The notes under the pieces were generated by a model. The model worked only from the letters and a program-made list of their open reading frames with translations, had not been told where the DNA came from and made no database searches. 40,949 nucleotides of DNA from a virus: positions 1 through 40,949 of the IMG/VR virus record IMGVR_UViG_3300020214_002282. One strand, written 5' to 3'. The translations under genes and the position numbers were made by a program. Of the stretch, positions 8,644 to 15,236 are shown piece after piece (position 1 is the stretch's first letter; every line of letters starts with the position of its first letter).

Positions 8644-9519
8644 TTACCCACGCAGGTAGTCCTCTAAGTTTACCTTCGGACTCCAACCGAGCTCCTCACG
8701 AGCACGTACGTTGTTAGCGAGCGTCTCTCGAGTCTCACCAACGCGTTCCGGAACGTGGATCCAATCGTTGCCGATCATGCGTGCAAGTTCATTGATTGAG
8801 TAGTTCTTTCCCGTTCCGATGTTGATGGGACCGGTCACACTAATCTTCTCAGCCGCAAGAAAGTTAGCACGCACCACATCGGTAATGTGGGTGAAATCAC
8901 GTCGCTGCTCACCGTCACCAACAATTGTCATAGGCTGTCCAGCTTCCATCTGACGCTTGAAGAGTCCCATCACCGGAGCATACTCACCCTTCAGCGGCTC
9001 ACGGGGACCGTAGACGTTGAAATAACGGAGCGAGACTGTCGAGAGACCATAGAGCTTAGTGTAAAGGTCACAGATTTCCTCTCCCTGCCACTTAGAGAGT
9101 GAGTAGGGAGTCGCGCAACCTTTGGGCGCATGCTCGATGAAAGGAGGCTTGGATGCGTGACCGTAGTAAGATGACGAGGCTGAATAGACAACTCGCTTCA
9201 CACCTGCTCGACGACTCATCTCCAGAACGTGTTGGGTGCCAATTACGTTGACAGAGAAACACTCGATCGGATTGTTGATCGTAGGTTGGATCCTGGATCG
9301 AGCTGCAAGGTGAAAGACCACGTCAACACCATGATACACACTCTCATGCAGGTTTCGAATGTCAGCAGCGATGTTTGTCGCTGCCTCGTTCCAGTAGAAC
9401 TGGTCGTTCTGCGGAGCTGACTTGTCATCAACGCAGATTACCTCATCGCCACGAGTGACCAGAGCATCAACAACGTGAGAGCCGATAAAACCGGCTCCGC
9501 CCGTCACAAGCGCTTTCAT
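8644..9519 (-). CDS. NAD-dependent NDP-sugar epimerase/dehydratase (GalE-like SDR)
   Basis: This 291-residue extended short-chain dehydrogenase is of the nucleotide-sugar epimerase type. It has ALVTGGAGFIGSHVVDAL (GxxGxxG, NAD binding), DVVFHLAARS, the catalytic Ser-rich SASSSYYG, YSLSKWQGE (YxxxK) and LRYFNVYGPRE. It could be a UDP-glucose/glucuronate 4-epimerase or a UDP-xylose-forming enzyme; the motifs alone do not decide. The ATG overlaps the stop of the preceding UDP-glucose dehydrogenase C-terminal gene (TAATG), which argues that its substrate may be UDP-glucuronate. The next gene is glf. At 291 residues it is shorter than the usual 310-340. Confidence 0.88.
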   Translation of the reverse strand: MKALVTGGAGFIGSHVVDALVTRGDEVICVDDKSAPQNDQFYWNEAATNIAADIRNLHESVYHGVDVVFHLAARSRIQPTINNPIECFSVNVIGTQHVLEMSRRAGVKRVVYSASSSYYGHASKPPFIEHAPKGCATPYSLSKWQGEEICDLYTKLYGLSTVSLRYFNVYGPREPLKGEYAPVMGLFKRQMEAGQPMTIVGDGEQRRDFTHITDVVRANFLAAEKISVTGPINIGTGKNYSINELARMIGNDWIHVPERVGETRETLANNVRAREELGWSPKVNLEDYLRG

Positions 9520-9821
9520 TACTGCTTCCTTTTGCTCACAGCACGACCGACCTGCTTCTCCCAGTCACGATCATCAGGACCACGAACCTCGAGGTTCTTA
9601 TCCCAAGCAGCTTGCATCACTGATGGCTTCACGCCATATTGACGGGCGACGCTCATCAGCGCGTTGATGTCCTTTGGAAAGCAGTTATGAGTAAAAATTC
9701 CGGTCTCGTATTCGCACCAATAGAGATCATCCTCTTTGATGTTTGAATCTAGCTCAAGGTTGTAGACGCTTCCATTGAAGCTCATGCTCTTAACGCCATC
9801 GACAGTAACACGCTTTATCAT
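9519..9821 (-). CDS. Split-intein C half plus C-terminal part of UDP-glucose 6-dehydrogenase
   Basis: The product has 100 residues. The first 46 look like the C-terminal piece of a split intein: SVYNLELDSN (block F-like) and GIFTHN followed by Cys (block G, with the penultimate His, terminal Asn and +1 nucleophile). The remaining 54 residues start CFPKDINALMSVARQYGV. CFPKD is the catalytic-cysteine motif of UDP-glucose dehydrogenase (GGxCFPKD), followed by the helix and short C-terminus of the enzyme. The other half of the enzyme, ending GFGGH, is encoded 300 bases upstream. Trans-splicing would give GFGGH-CFPKD and a 323-residue enzyme. The ATG overlaps the stop of the endonuclease remnant (ATGA) and has an AGAGG nine bases upstream. 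Confidence 0.92.
   Translation of the reverse strand: MIKRVTVDGVKSMSFNGSVYNLELDSNIKEDDLYWCEYETGIFTHNCFPKDINALMSVARQYGVKPSVMQAAWDKNLEVRGPDDRDWEKQVGRAVSKRKQ
9684..9821 (-). other. C-terminal split-intein coding segment
   Basis: These 46 codons run from the ATG to the terminal Asn. The segment ends THN directly before the TGC (Cys) codon at 9683-9681 that resumes the dehydrogenase. Within it are the VYNLELDSN beta-strand and the DLYWCEYETGIFTHN segment, the order seen in C-inteins of the short trans-splicing phage type. Its length matches the 35-50 residues usual for C-inteins. Splicing activity is inferred, not shown. Confidence 0.88.
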
Positions 9822-10088
9822 AACTTAACGCCTCTTTCTAGTAGTGAATTCTTAGTCAAGAGTTCAATTTTTACACCAGGATTACTTTCTAAGACGTAAG
9901 ATAGCTTGTTTGATTGTAGTCTCAAAAAATAATCAGACTTAACTTCAATAAAGTAATTTTCTCCAAGCTTAAAGTCTGGGTAATAAAAACGCTCTTTTGT
10001 ATTCAATGCCACAAGCATCGCATCTAAAGTAACAGACAGTTTTGCTCTTTGGGCTCAGCTGCTTATCAAAATTCTCATAACTGATCAT
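9818..10088 (-). pseudogene. Decayed homing-endonuclease gene between the intein halves
   Basis: Two fragments in different frames lie between the intein halves. The first (10088-9969, 39 codons) contains a zinc-finger-like CYFRCDACGIEYKRAF and then stops. The second (from about 10018 to 9818, 66 codons) contains RFYYPDFKLGENYFIEVKSDYF, which has the PD...E-x-K spacing of a PD-(D/E)XK/Vsr-like nuclease (D15, E25, K27). Neither alone is a complete enzyme: the usual middle of such nucleases is missing and the frames disagree near an A-run. Known fractured genes carry a free-standing endonuclease at exactly this place, so this is best read as its remnant. Programmed frameshifting is a less likely alternative. 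Confidence 0.7.
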
Positions 10089-10121
10089 CATATTTTAGAT
10101 ATGATGCTCGATGCTTTCCAA

Positions 10122-11246
10122 TTATGCATTTAGGAAAATAACATCACCCCCAGCAATATCTGCAGCTCGAACTAAAATAATCTTGCTATCGCGCTCAATC
10201 GGTACGAGATGATCAGATGTACACCAGAATTTCTTTCCGTCGAAGGAAAGCTCGATCATCTCGCCAGAATAATCGTTCTTGACAACCGTTCTGATGCTCT
10301 TGATATTGCTCTCAGCAAGCGTGTGATTGCACGAAACTACCTCTAGATTCTTCTGACCACAGGAAAATCGTTCGTACAGTTCAGAAATCTTTATCGGCCT
10401 ATTGTCGCTCATGGTAACAAGGGTTTCACCAGGAACGCAGTGTCCTCCAAAACCTCGAACGTAACGACCATCGTGAGTCGGGACAGGACCCGGAACAGAC
10501 CAATGAGTTTCACCAAGGCGCGTGTCAAACTTCGCGTATTCTACCACCTTGTCGTAGTCGATATTGAGACCATCAGCGTCTAGAGCTTCACAAATCTGTG
10601 CGACCTCATTGGCAAAAGAGACCTTGACGGACAGCAGACAGTTGGTAACGTACTTGACCATCTCTGCCGTAGTCGAGCTCGTCTTGATGATTGGAACCTT
10701 TGGAAATGCTCTCTGAAAAACGTGCTTCACAGTATTGATGTACGGGCGGGGACCACCGAGAACAATTCGATTCTGCTCTCGCATATCATTGACAGCGTTC
10801 GCTTCGGTCAGGAACTCAGGATTGAACACAACATGCAGACCCCTATCGTTGAACATCCCGTTCCAGCGCTCCGTTGCACCGGGCGGAACGGTCGACTTCA
10901 CGACAGCGATACGCTCAGGAGAGTCCGACAAGTAAGGGGCTAAAGCGAGAAGCTCCAGAACGTCCTCAACGATTGACACGTCAGGAGATCCGTCCTCATA
11001 CATGGGAGTCGGAACGCAGACAAAGTACACTCCCGTGAATCCGGGTGTTCCTTCACACCCTTTCGCAAATTCGGAGATTGATCCAGGACAGATGATCTCA
11101 TCATTAAGATTTCTCTTGAAAGTATTGATACCACCAGGCGCCAGCTTACCTGCCCTGTCGTAAACAAACACAGTTTCGCCACGTTCGGAAAAAACTGTTG
11201 TGAGGCTCCCACCTACGAAGCCTTGACCAATTACGCCGATGCTCAT
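10122..11246 (-). CDS. N-terminal part of UDP-glucose 6-dehydrogenase plus split-intein N half
   Basis: Residues 1-269 are the NAD-binding and central domains of UDP-glucose/GDP-mannose dehydrogenase, which oxidises UDP-glucose to UDP-glucuronate. Visible are IGVIGQGFVGGSL (GxGxxG), YFVCVPTPM, VVKSTVPPGATE, FNPEFLTEANAV (active-site Glu region) and EMVKYVTNCLLSVKVSFANE (Lys and Asn of the site). The frame reaches GFGGH, the residues right before the catalytic Cys, and then changes into about 105 residues of intein: CVPGETLVTM (block A), CTSDHLVPIE (block B, TxxH), ending GGDVIFLNA and stop. The ATG at 11246 has AAGGAG upstream. It follows gmd and precedes the epimerase and glf genes. The missing C-terminus lies in the gene at 9519-9821. 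Confidence 0.94.
   Translation of the reverse strand: MSIGVIGQGFVGGSLTTVFSERGETVFVYDRAGKLAPGGINTFKRNLNDEIICPGSISEFAKGCEGTPGFTGVYFVCVPTPMYEDGSPDVSIVEDVLELLALAPYLSDSPERIAVVKSTVPPGATERWNGMFNDRGLHVVFNPEFLTEANAVNDMREQNRIVLGGPRPYINTVKHVFQRAFPKVPIIKTSSTTAEMVKYVTNCLLSVKVSFANEVAQICEALDADGLNIDYDKVVEYAKFDTRLGETHWSVPGPVPTHDGRYVRGFGGHCVPGETLVTMSDNRPIKISELYERFSCGQKNLEVVSCNHTLAESNIKSIRTVVKNDYSGEMIELSFDGKKFWCTSDHLVPIERDSKIILVRAADIAGGDVIFLNA
10125..10439 (-). other. N-terminal split-intein coding segment
   Basis: These 105 codons start at the TGC (Cys1) at 10439-10437, directly after the GGH of the dehydrogenase. Block A (CVPGETLVTM) and block B (CTSDHLVP, with the T-x-x-H that supports the N-S acyl shift) are intact. 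No endonuclease domain is fused to it. The segment ends after block-B-distal strands with a stop codon, the usual break site of natural split inteins. Function is inferred from the motifs and from the matching C half at 9684-9821. Confidence 0.9.
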
Positions 11247-11296
11247 TTGGGCTCCTTGATTACTATTTTCCCTTCTGCATCAAGAATTTTCAAGAT

Positions 11297-12268
11297 CTAT
11301 TCGGACTGATTCTTCCAGTGATCAACCATCTCGGCTATCATAGCTTCAAAAGTGTATTCAGGTTCCCAACCCAAAAGTTTCTTTGCTTTTGAGGGATCAC
11401 CACAGAGGTAGTTGAGCTCTTCAGGACGCCTAAAACGATCATCAGTAACTACGTAGTCCTTGTAATCGAGGCCAAGCTGTCTAAATGTAACTTCACACAG
11501 ATCTCGAACTGAATGAGTCCGACCCGTAGCTATCACAAAGTCGTCAGGAGCATCGTGATTGACGATCATACGCATTCCCTTGACGTAATCCTTCGAATGT
11601 CCCCAGTCACGATATGAATCAAGGTTTCCAAGAACTAGCTGATTAGCTTTACCCTTATAGATTTGAACAGCAGTCTTAACGACCTTATTGGTGACAAAGT
11701 TCGTTCCACGACGCGGAGATTCATGATTGAACAAGATACCATTGCAAGCATGAAGATTGTACGCGTGTCTGTAATGCCTTACGAGATTGTATCCAAGTAG
11801 CTTGGCGCACCCATATGGACTAACGGGCTTCATCTGCGTTGATTCATTCTGCGAACCATTAGCTTCAATCGAGTTTCCAAACATCTCAGATGATGAAGCT
11901 TGATAAAACTTAGCTTTTGGAGCTATGTTGCGATACGCTTCAAGAACATTCAAAACACCGTTAGCGTTCGTCTGAATCGTGAATGCTGGGATATCGAAGC
12001 TTATCCTCACGTGGCTCATAGCTGCTAGGTTGTATATCTCGTCAGGCATTACCTCACTCATCACGTGATTGATCGAGAAAGGATCCAGTAAGTCACCGTA
12101 GAACGTGGTGATCCTGTTGGAGATATGTCGAATACGTGCGTCCTGATTTTCAGCCACAGAATGACGACGAGTTATCCCAAAAATCTCATAATCAAGATCG
12201 AGAAGATGCTCAGCTAGATAACTTCCGTCCTGTCCCGTAATTCCTGTGATCAAAGCTCTCTTTTTCAT
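11297..12268 (-). CDS. gmd: GDP-mannose 4,6-dehydratase
   Basis: This enzyme converts GDP-mannose to GDP-4-keto-6-deoxymannose, the branch point for GDP-fucose, GDP-rhamnose and GDP-perosamine. The sequence has ALITGITGQDGSYLAEHLL (NAD(P) site of Gmd), GITRRHS, YNLAAMSHV, the catalytic FYQASSSEMFG with Ser/Glu, SPYGCAKLLGYN (YxxxK variant) and GILFNHESPRRGTNFVT, all diagnostic for Gmd. At 323 residues it is slightly short of the usual 340-370. No GDP-fucose synthase was seen nearby, but a DegT aminotransferase precedes it and a GT10 fucosyltransferase-like gene lies further upstream. It has its own AGGAAG site before the ATG at 12268. Confidence 0.95.
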   Translation of the reverse strand: MKKRALITGITGQDGSYLAEHLLDLDYEIFGITRRHSVAENQDARIRHISNRITTFYGDLLDPFSINHVMSEVMPDEIYNLAAMSHVRISFDIPAFTIQTNANGVLNVLEAYRNIAPKAKFYQASSSEMFGNSIEANGSQNESTQMKPVSPYGCAKLLGYNLVRHYRHAYNLHACNGILFNHESPRRGTNFVTNKVVKTAVQIYKGKANQLVLGNLDSYRDWGHSKDYVKGMRMIVNHDAPDDFVIATGRTHSVRDLCEVTFRQLGLDYKDYVVTDDRFRRPEELNYLCGDPSKAKKLLGWEPEYTFEAMIAEMVDHWKNQSE

Positions 12269-12271
12269 GCG

Positions 12272-12976
12272 TTACTTCCTAAAGAGTCGATGAGATGATA
12301 GATCAAAATAATTCAAATGACCGCCAGTATCTTCATTGACCTCTGGTAGCATGTCCATCAGTATGATACCTCGAGCAGCATCTTCTGGCGTCATGTAGAA
12401 ATGCCATCCCAACTGCTGAATGTGACCATCAGACATGTATGGAGTCGTCAGGTCTCTTCCGTCGTAGGTCGCAAGCTTCAGCCATCTGTAAGCCTCTTCA
12501 CTGTCAGTGAGTATCACGCCGCCCTTTCCGATGGGCAACCGCTTCTTAATCTGGAAAGACACGACTTGCAGGGCGTCTCCACCTACGTACATGCCCTTCG
12601 TGAAGCGAGTCGCAGCGTCAAAAACAGGCCAAGGCTTCAACTGGTAAATTCCGCTCCATTCGACGTCTTCAAAAGCGACATCACAACCTGCATGCGAGAT
12701 CTGCATGGGAACTGATACGTACGTTCTGTTTGGTATTGTCACCGTCCCAGACACGCTAAGGTACTTGAGACATAGAAATAGAGCATTAGAGCAGCAATCA
12801 ACAGTGACTGCAAACTTACTTCCAGCGAATTTGGCTAGCTTTTCCTCGAACATCGAGACAATATCACGAGGATCATCCCATTCATATCCCTTCTGCTTTA
12901 TGAGATCAGGTTCAGGACGCTGGAACTCCTTCGGAAGTTTCCCAAGTGGCCAACTGTTGTATTGAAATTTACTCAT
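12272..12976 (-). CDS. DegT/DnrJ/EryC1-type aminotransferase (short form)
   Basis: This PLP-dependent sugar aminotransferase has 234 residues. It has FAGSKFAVTVDCCSNALFLCLKYL (cofactor phosphate loop), VFDAATRF (the Asp contacting the pyridine nitrogen) and VSFQIKKRLPIGKGGVILT (Schiff-base lysine region followed by the usual GGxx). The C-terminal small domain of typical 370-residue members is absent. The protein ends cleanly and nothing suggests a frameshift, so it may belong to a naturally short subfamily. Directly upstream of gmd, it could aminate GDP-4-keto-6-deoxymannose to GDP-perosamine, a known Gmd-dependent route; that is inference. Confidence 0.82.
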   Translation of the reverse strand: MSKFQYNSWPLGKLPKEFQRPEPDLIKQKGYEWDDPRDIVSMFEEKLAKFAGSKFAVTVDCCSNALFLCLKYLSVSGTVTIPNRTYVSVPMQISHAGCDVAFEDVEWSGIYQLKPWPVFDAATRFTKGMYVGGDALQVVSFQIKKRLPIGKGGVILTDSEEAYRWLKLATYDGRDLTTPYMSDGHIQQLGWHFYMTPEDAARGIILMDMLPEVNEDTGGHLNYFDLSSHRLFRK

Positions 12977-12977
12977 T

Positions 12978-13520
12978 TTATCCCCTTGTGCACTCGATGT
13001 TCAGGCTGATCAGAGTGCCGTTGTCCTTGTCCATGTGAGGCAGATAGGCTTGAGAATGATCGTCGAACATATGGTGATCGGTCTCTCTCCAATCATATCG
13101 TCTAACATTTTCAAATCCACTGCTATGAAGAGTTTTCTGTAGCAAGTTGAAATCATAGGTTGTCCTATGGTAGATGGTTTCATGCCCCATGTTCATTCTA
13201 CCGTAAAGAGGACCAAGAAATCTTTCTAGCGGATACTGACCTAATGTGTACAGCCTACTCATCGTCTCAAAATCAGGAACGGCTACTCTTAAAATTCCAT
13301 TTTTCTTAAGAACTCTACGCCACTCTATTAGAACATCGTTTATCTCGACAAGATCGAAATATTCAATGACATGCGATGCGTAAATCAGATCTATCGACTC
13401 ATCATCAAGCTGAAGCTTCGTGATGCTTTGATAGTCCAAATGCATATGATCTCCTCCGTCGATATGGATCCAGTCTTTTCCAAAGTTCCTGGAGCCGCAC
13501 CCAATGTTTATCTTTTTCAT
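12978..13520 (-). CDS. SAM-dependent methyltransferase, class I
   Basis: This 180-residue methyltransferase has KINIGCGSRNFGKDWIHID (motif I, SAM binding) at the N-terminus and IDLIYASHVIEYFDL, then EWRRVLKKNGILRVAVPDFE (post-motif region), the usual Methyltransf_11 layout of polysaccharide-cluster enzymes. The ATG at 13520 has GAGG five bases upstream; an in-frame TTG at 13532 is less likely. It sits between a cupin and the aminotransferase gene, so a sugar or glycan O- or N-methyl transfer is probable. The acceptor is unknown. Confidence 0.82.
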   Translation of the reverse strand: MKKINIGCGSRNFGKDWIHIDGGDHMHLDYQSITKLQLDDESIDLIYASHVIEYFDLVEINDVLIEWRRVLKKNGILRVAVPDFETMSRLYTLGQYPLERFLGPLYGRMNMGHETIYHRTTYDFNLLQKTLHSSGFENVRRYDWRETDHHMFDDHSQAYLPHMDKDNGTLISLNIECTRG

Positions 13521-13528
13521 GATGTACC

Positions 13529-13948
13529 TCAAATGAACACTTTGTCGAGAGCTTGTCCTTGATACGGCCCCGTCTTGTATTCAAGAACTTTCGTATCTTC
13601 CTCAAGTATCAGGTAATTGTGACCGCCTCTTAGCGTGATGCTCACATCATGCTGCCTCAACACTTCTTCACAAAGAATACTATCATCAATATCGTATAAG
13701 ATAACTTTCACAGAGCCTTTTAGGACGACCCACGACTCCTGCGCGATCGCCTGCAAGTTGTGCTGTTTTAAAACATGTTTGTGAGGCTTGAATGTTCTAC
13801 CTTCGGGAAGATTAAGAACCGAAAGCTGTATGAACTCGTTATCAGGAACTACATTAACTCTCTCTAACTCTTCTAATTCACATGACCCTCTGATAATCAT
13901 GTGAAGGTCTTTCCCGTCAATTCTCGACTTAATATGTTGAATGATCAT
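13529..13948 (-). CDS. Cupin-fold sugar-cluster protein
   Basis: The product is 139 residues with a single cupin barrel. It shows FKPHKH and LQAIAQESWVVLKGSVKVILYDIDD (motif 1), VSITLRGGHNYLILEEDTKVLEYKTGPY (motif 2). The motif 1 histidines and Glu could hold a metal. Such small cupins are frequent in O-antigen and phage sugar clusters and may be isomerase-like or structural. The ATG at 13948 overlaps the stop of the GT10-like gene (ATGA), so the two are coupled. I cannot assign a reaction. Confidence 0.75.
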   Translation of the reverse strand: MIIQHIKSRIDGKDLHMIIRGSCELEELERVNVVPDNEFIQLSVLNLPEGRTFKPHKHVLKQHNLQAIAQESWVVLKGSVKVILYDIDDSILCEEVLRQHDVSITLRGGHNYLILEEDTKVLEYKTGPYQGQALDKVFI

Positions 13949-14811
13949 TTCGGCACTCTCAGTGTATCGTTTATGGCAGCGTCTATCGTGGGAAAGAGAC
14001 TGTACTTCGTAAGAAGCAAGTGTCTAGCTTCTTCGATAGCTCCCAAATTTTCCTCACGTAGATTAGATTTGCTTATCTCCATAATCTTATCCTTCGCATG
14101 TGGATTTTCAACGTCTACGCGTACAAATGAATTGCTCGGGAAGAACTTCTCGATGTTCGGACAACCCCAATAGATTGGCATGGTCCAGCATAGCAGCGGA
14201 TCTGCAAATTTTTCGCTGAAGTAGTAATCGACAGCTCCATTTTCTATCGAAAGGTTGTAGCGGTACTGGATTAGACCTTGATCTTTCTGCTTGTGAGGAA
14301 GAGATGATTTAAACGGCCCCGTGTTCTCTCGTCCGTTCGTTATGCGCCCCCATATCTCCACATCGTGTGGATAGCTTTCCGCTATCTGATTTATCAAATT
14401 CACACGTGATATGTGACCATTGAACCAGCGCTTGCCCGAATCGATTATGGACAGGTTCTTACTTTTCTCAAAATTTTTGAGAGATGTGAGCTGGTCGTGA
14501 TTCAGCTTCAACCACCACGTCACCCCGTTCCATGAATTTCTGATCTCGTGGTGGTAGACCCTTCTACACATCGAGTCTGGCCACAAGCTCAACCCAACAT
14601 GTGTTGGTTCCCTACCGAAGAAGATCACTTTGCTGCTATCGGTAGGCTGGGTTGATCCATCCATCGCGATCTGATAATCAGCGATCGATGGATCATCGAC
14701 CAGCTCAAAGTCTCCCCACCTCATCATTTCGCCGGGAGATAGCTTCTTGTACTCGTCCATCATCTGCCTGATGGACATACCCCAATTGGGCATGATGCAA
14801 ACTTTCTTCAT
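13945..14811 (-). CDS. Glycosyltransferase family 10-like (alpha-1,3-fucosyltransferase type)
   Basis: The product is about 288 residues. The C-terminal half has YRYNLSIENGAVDYYFSEKF followed by CWTMPIYWGCPNIEKFFP, the signature of GT10 enzymes (F-x-L-x-x-EN, then SEK and VPIYWG), which bind GDP-fucose through this stretch. The N-terminal half is diverged. Gmd, two genes downstream of the cupin and methyltransferase, supplies the 6-deoxy-GDP-sugar branch, consistent with a fucose- or perosamine-like donor. The ATG at 14811 starts the natural MKKVCIMPNWG; a GTG at 14850 would add 13 unlikely residues. No Shine-Dalgarno is visible, and a -10-like TAGAAT lies five bases upstream of the ATG. Confidence 0.83.
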   Translation of the reverse strand: MKKVCIMPNWGMSIRQMMDEYKKLSPGEMMRWGDFELVDDPSIADYQIAMDGSTQPTDSSKVIFFGREPTHVGLSLWPDSMCRRVYHHEIRNSWNGVTWWLKLNHDQLTSLKNFEKSKNLSIIDSGKRWFNGHISRVNLINQIAESYPHDVEIWGRITNGRENTGPFKSSLPHKQKDQGLIQYRYNLSIENGAVDYYFSEKFADPLLCWTMPIYWGCPNIEKFFPSNSFVRVDVENPHAKDKIMEISKSNLREENLGAIEEARHLLLTKYSLFPTIDAAINDTLRVPK

Positions 14812-14868
14812 GAACAATTCTACACTAAAATTTTTAGATTGAAAGTTCACAAAGAGATGACACTACGA

Positions 14869-14898
14869 ATTATGATTTTCTAGAACGAAAAAAATCAA
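14869..14898 (-). promoter_or_regulatory. Possible sigma-70-type promoter before the GT10-like gene
   Basis: In the 88-base gap before the GT10-like gene, the minus strand has TTGATT (14898-14893), an 18-base spacer and CATAAT (14874-14869). A second -10-like hexamer, TAGAAT (14822-14817), sits five bases before the ATG, like the arrangement at glf, but has no good -35. The region is very AT-rich, so chance matches are likely. Confidence 0.3.
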
Positions 14899-14899
14899 G

Positions 14900-15232
14900 C
14901 TAAAATTTGATTGTGACGCTAGCAGCGTCTTCCATGAACTTTTTAACTTTGTTTAGCGACGTAGACTCAAGGTCAAGATTCATACGATCCATCTTGTTCA
15001 TAATCGAGTCAGGGATTGTTATGATCTGGCTCTTGGTGTGATCGCCCTCGATGTCAGTCGACAGAAAATTGACATTATGGCGCTTGAACTTTTCTACTAG
15101 CACAGTGCCGATGCTGCCGTTAGCTCCTGTGATCAGAACTCTCTCATTCAAATTTTCTAATCTGTTCTCAATGCTTACGAGCTGTTGAAGCTCTTTTCTA
15201 CCTAGAACTTTCTCGAGTGAAAGTTTGTCCAT
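14900..15232 (-). CDS. Truncated NAD-binding polysaccharide dehydratase (CapD/FlaA1-like remnant)
   Basis: The product has 110 residues. Residues 1-65 look like the start of a CapD/PglF-type NDP-sugar 4,6-dehydratase: LSLEKVLGRKELQQ, then RVLITGANGSIGTVLVEKF (NAD-binding GxxGxxG) and FLSTDIEGDH. Family members continue for another 200 or more residues with the SYK catalytic site; here the frame passes straight into a short charged tail and stops. It therefore cannot be an active dehydratase. An in-frame internal deletion is the simplest explanation. The ATG at 15232 follows the preceding stop closely, with GGGAGG 11 bases upstream. Confidence 0.6.
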   Translation of the reverse strand: MDKLSLEKVLGRKELQQLVSIENRLENLNERVLITGANGSIGTVLVEKFKRHNVNFLSTDIEGDHTKSQIITIPDSIMNKMDRMNLDLESTSLNKVKKFMEDAASVTIKF

Positions 15233-15236
15233 AATC

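Noticed and set aside
8635-8650. Hairpin TGGGT-AAGTCA-ACCCA across the epimerase stop codon as a terminator
   Set aside because: The stem has only five pairs and no T-run follows it; a strong promoter lies right after it, so an attenuator role cannot be supported from sequence alone.
9519-11246. Dehydrogenase as a simple frameshift or pseudogene
   Set aside because: The upstream half ends in an ordered intein with blocks A and B and a clean stop, and the downstream half starts with an ATG and blocks F and G. The two dehydrogenase parts join exactly at the catalytic Cys. A random frameshift would not give this.
12272-12976. DegT aminotransferase as a truncated pseudogene
   Set aside because: It is short, but both ends look natural, the cofactor lysine and Asp are intact and the gene ends cleanly before gmd. 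A short natural form is more likely.
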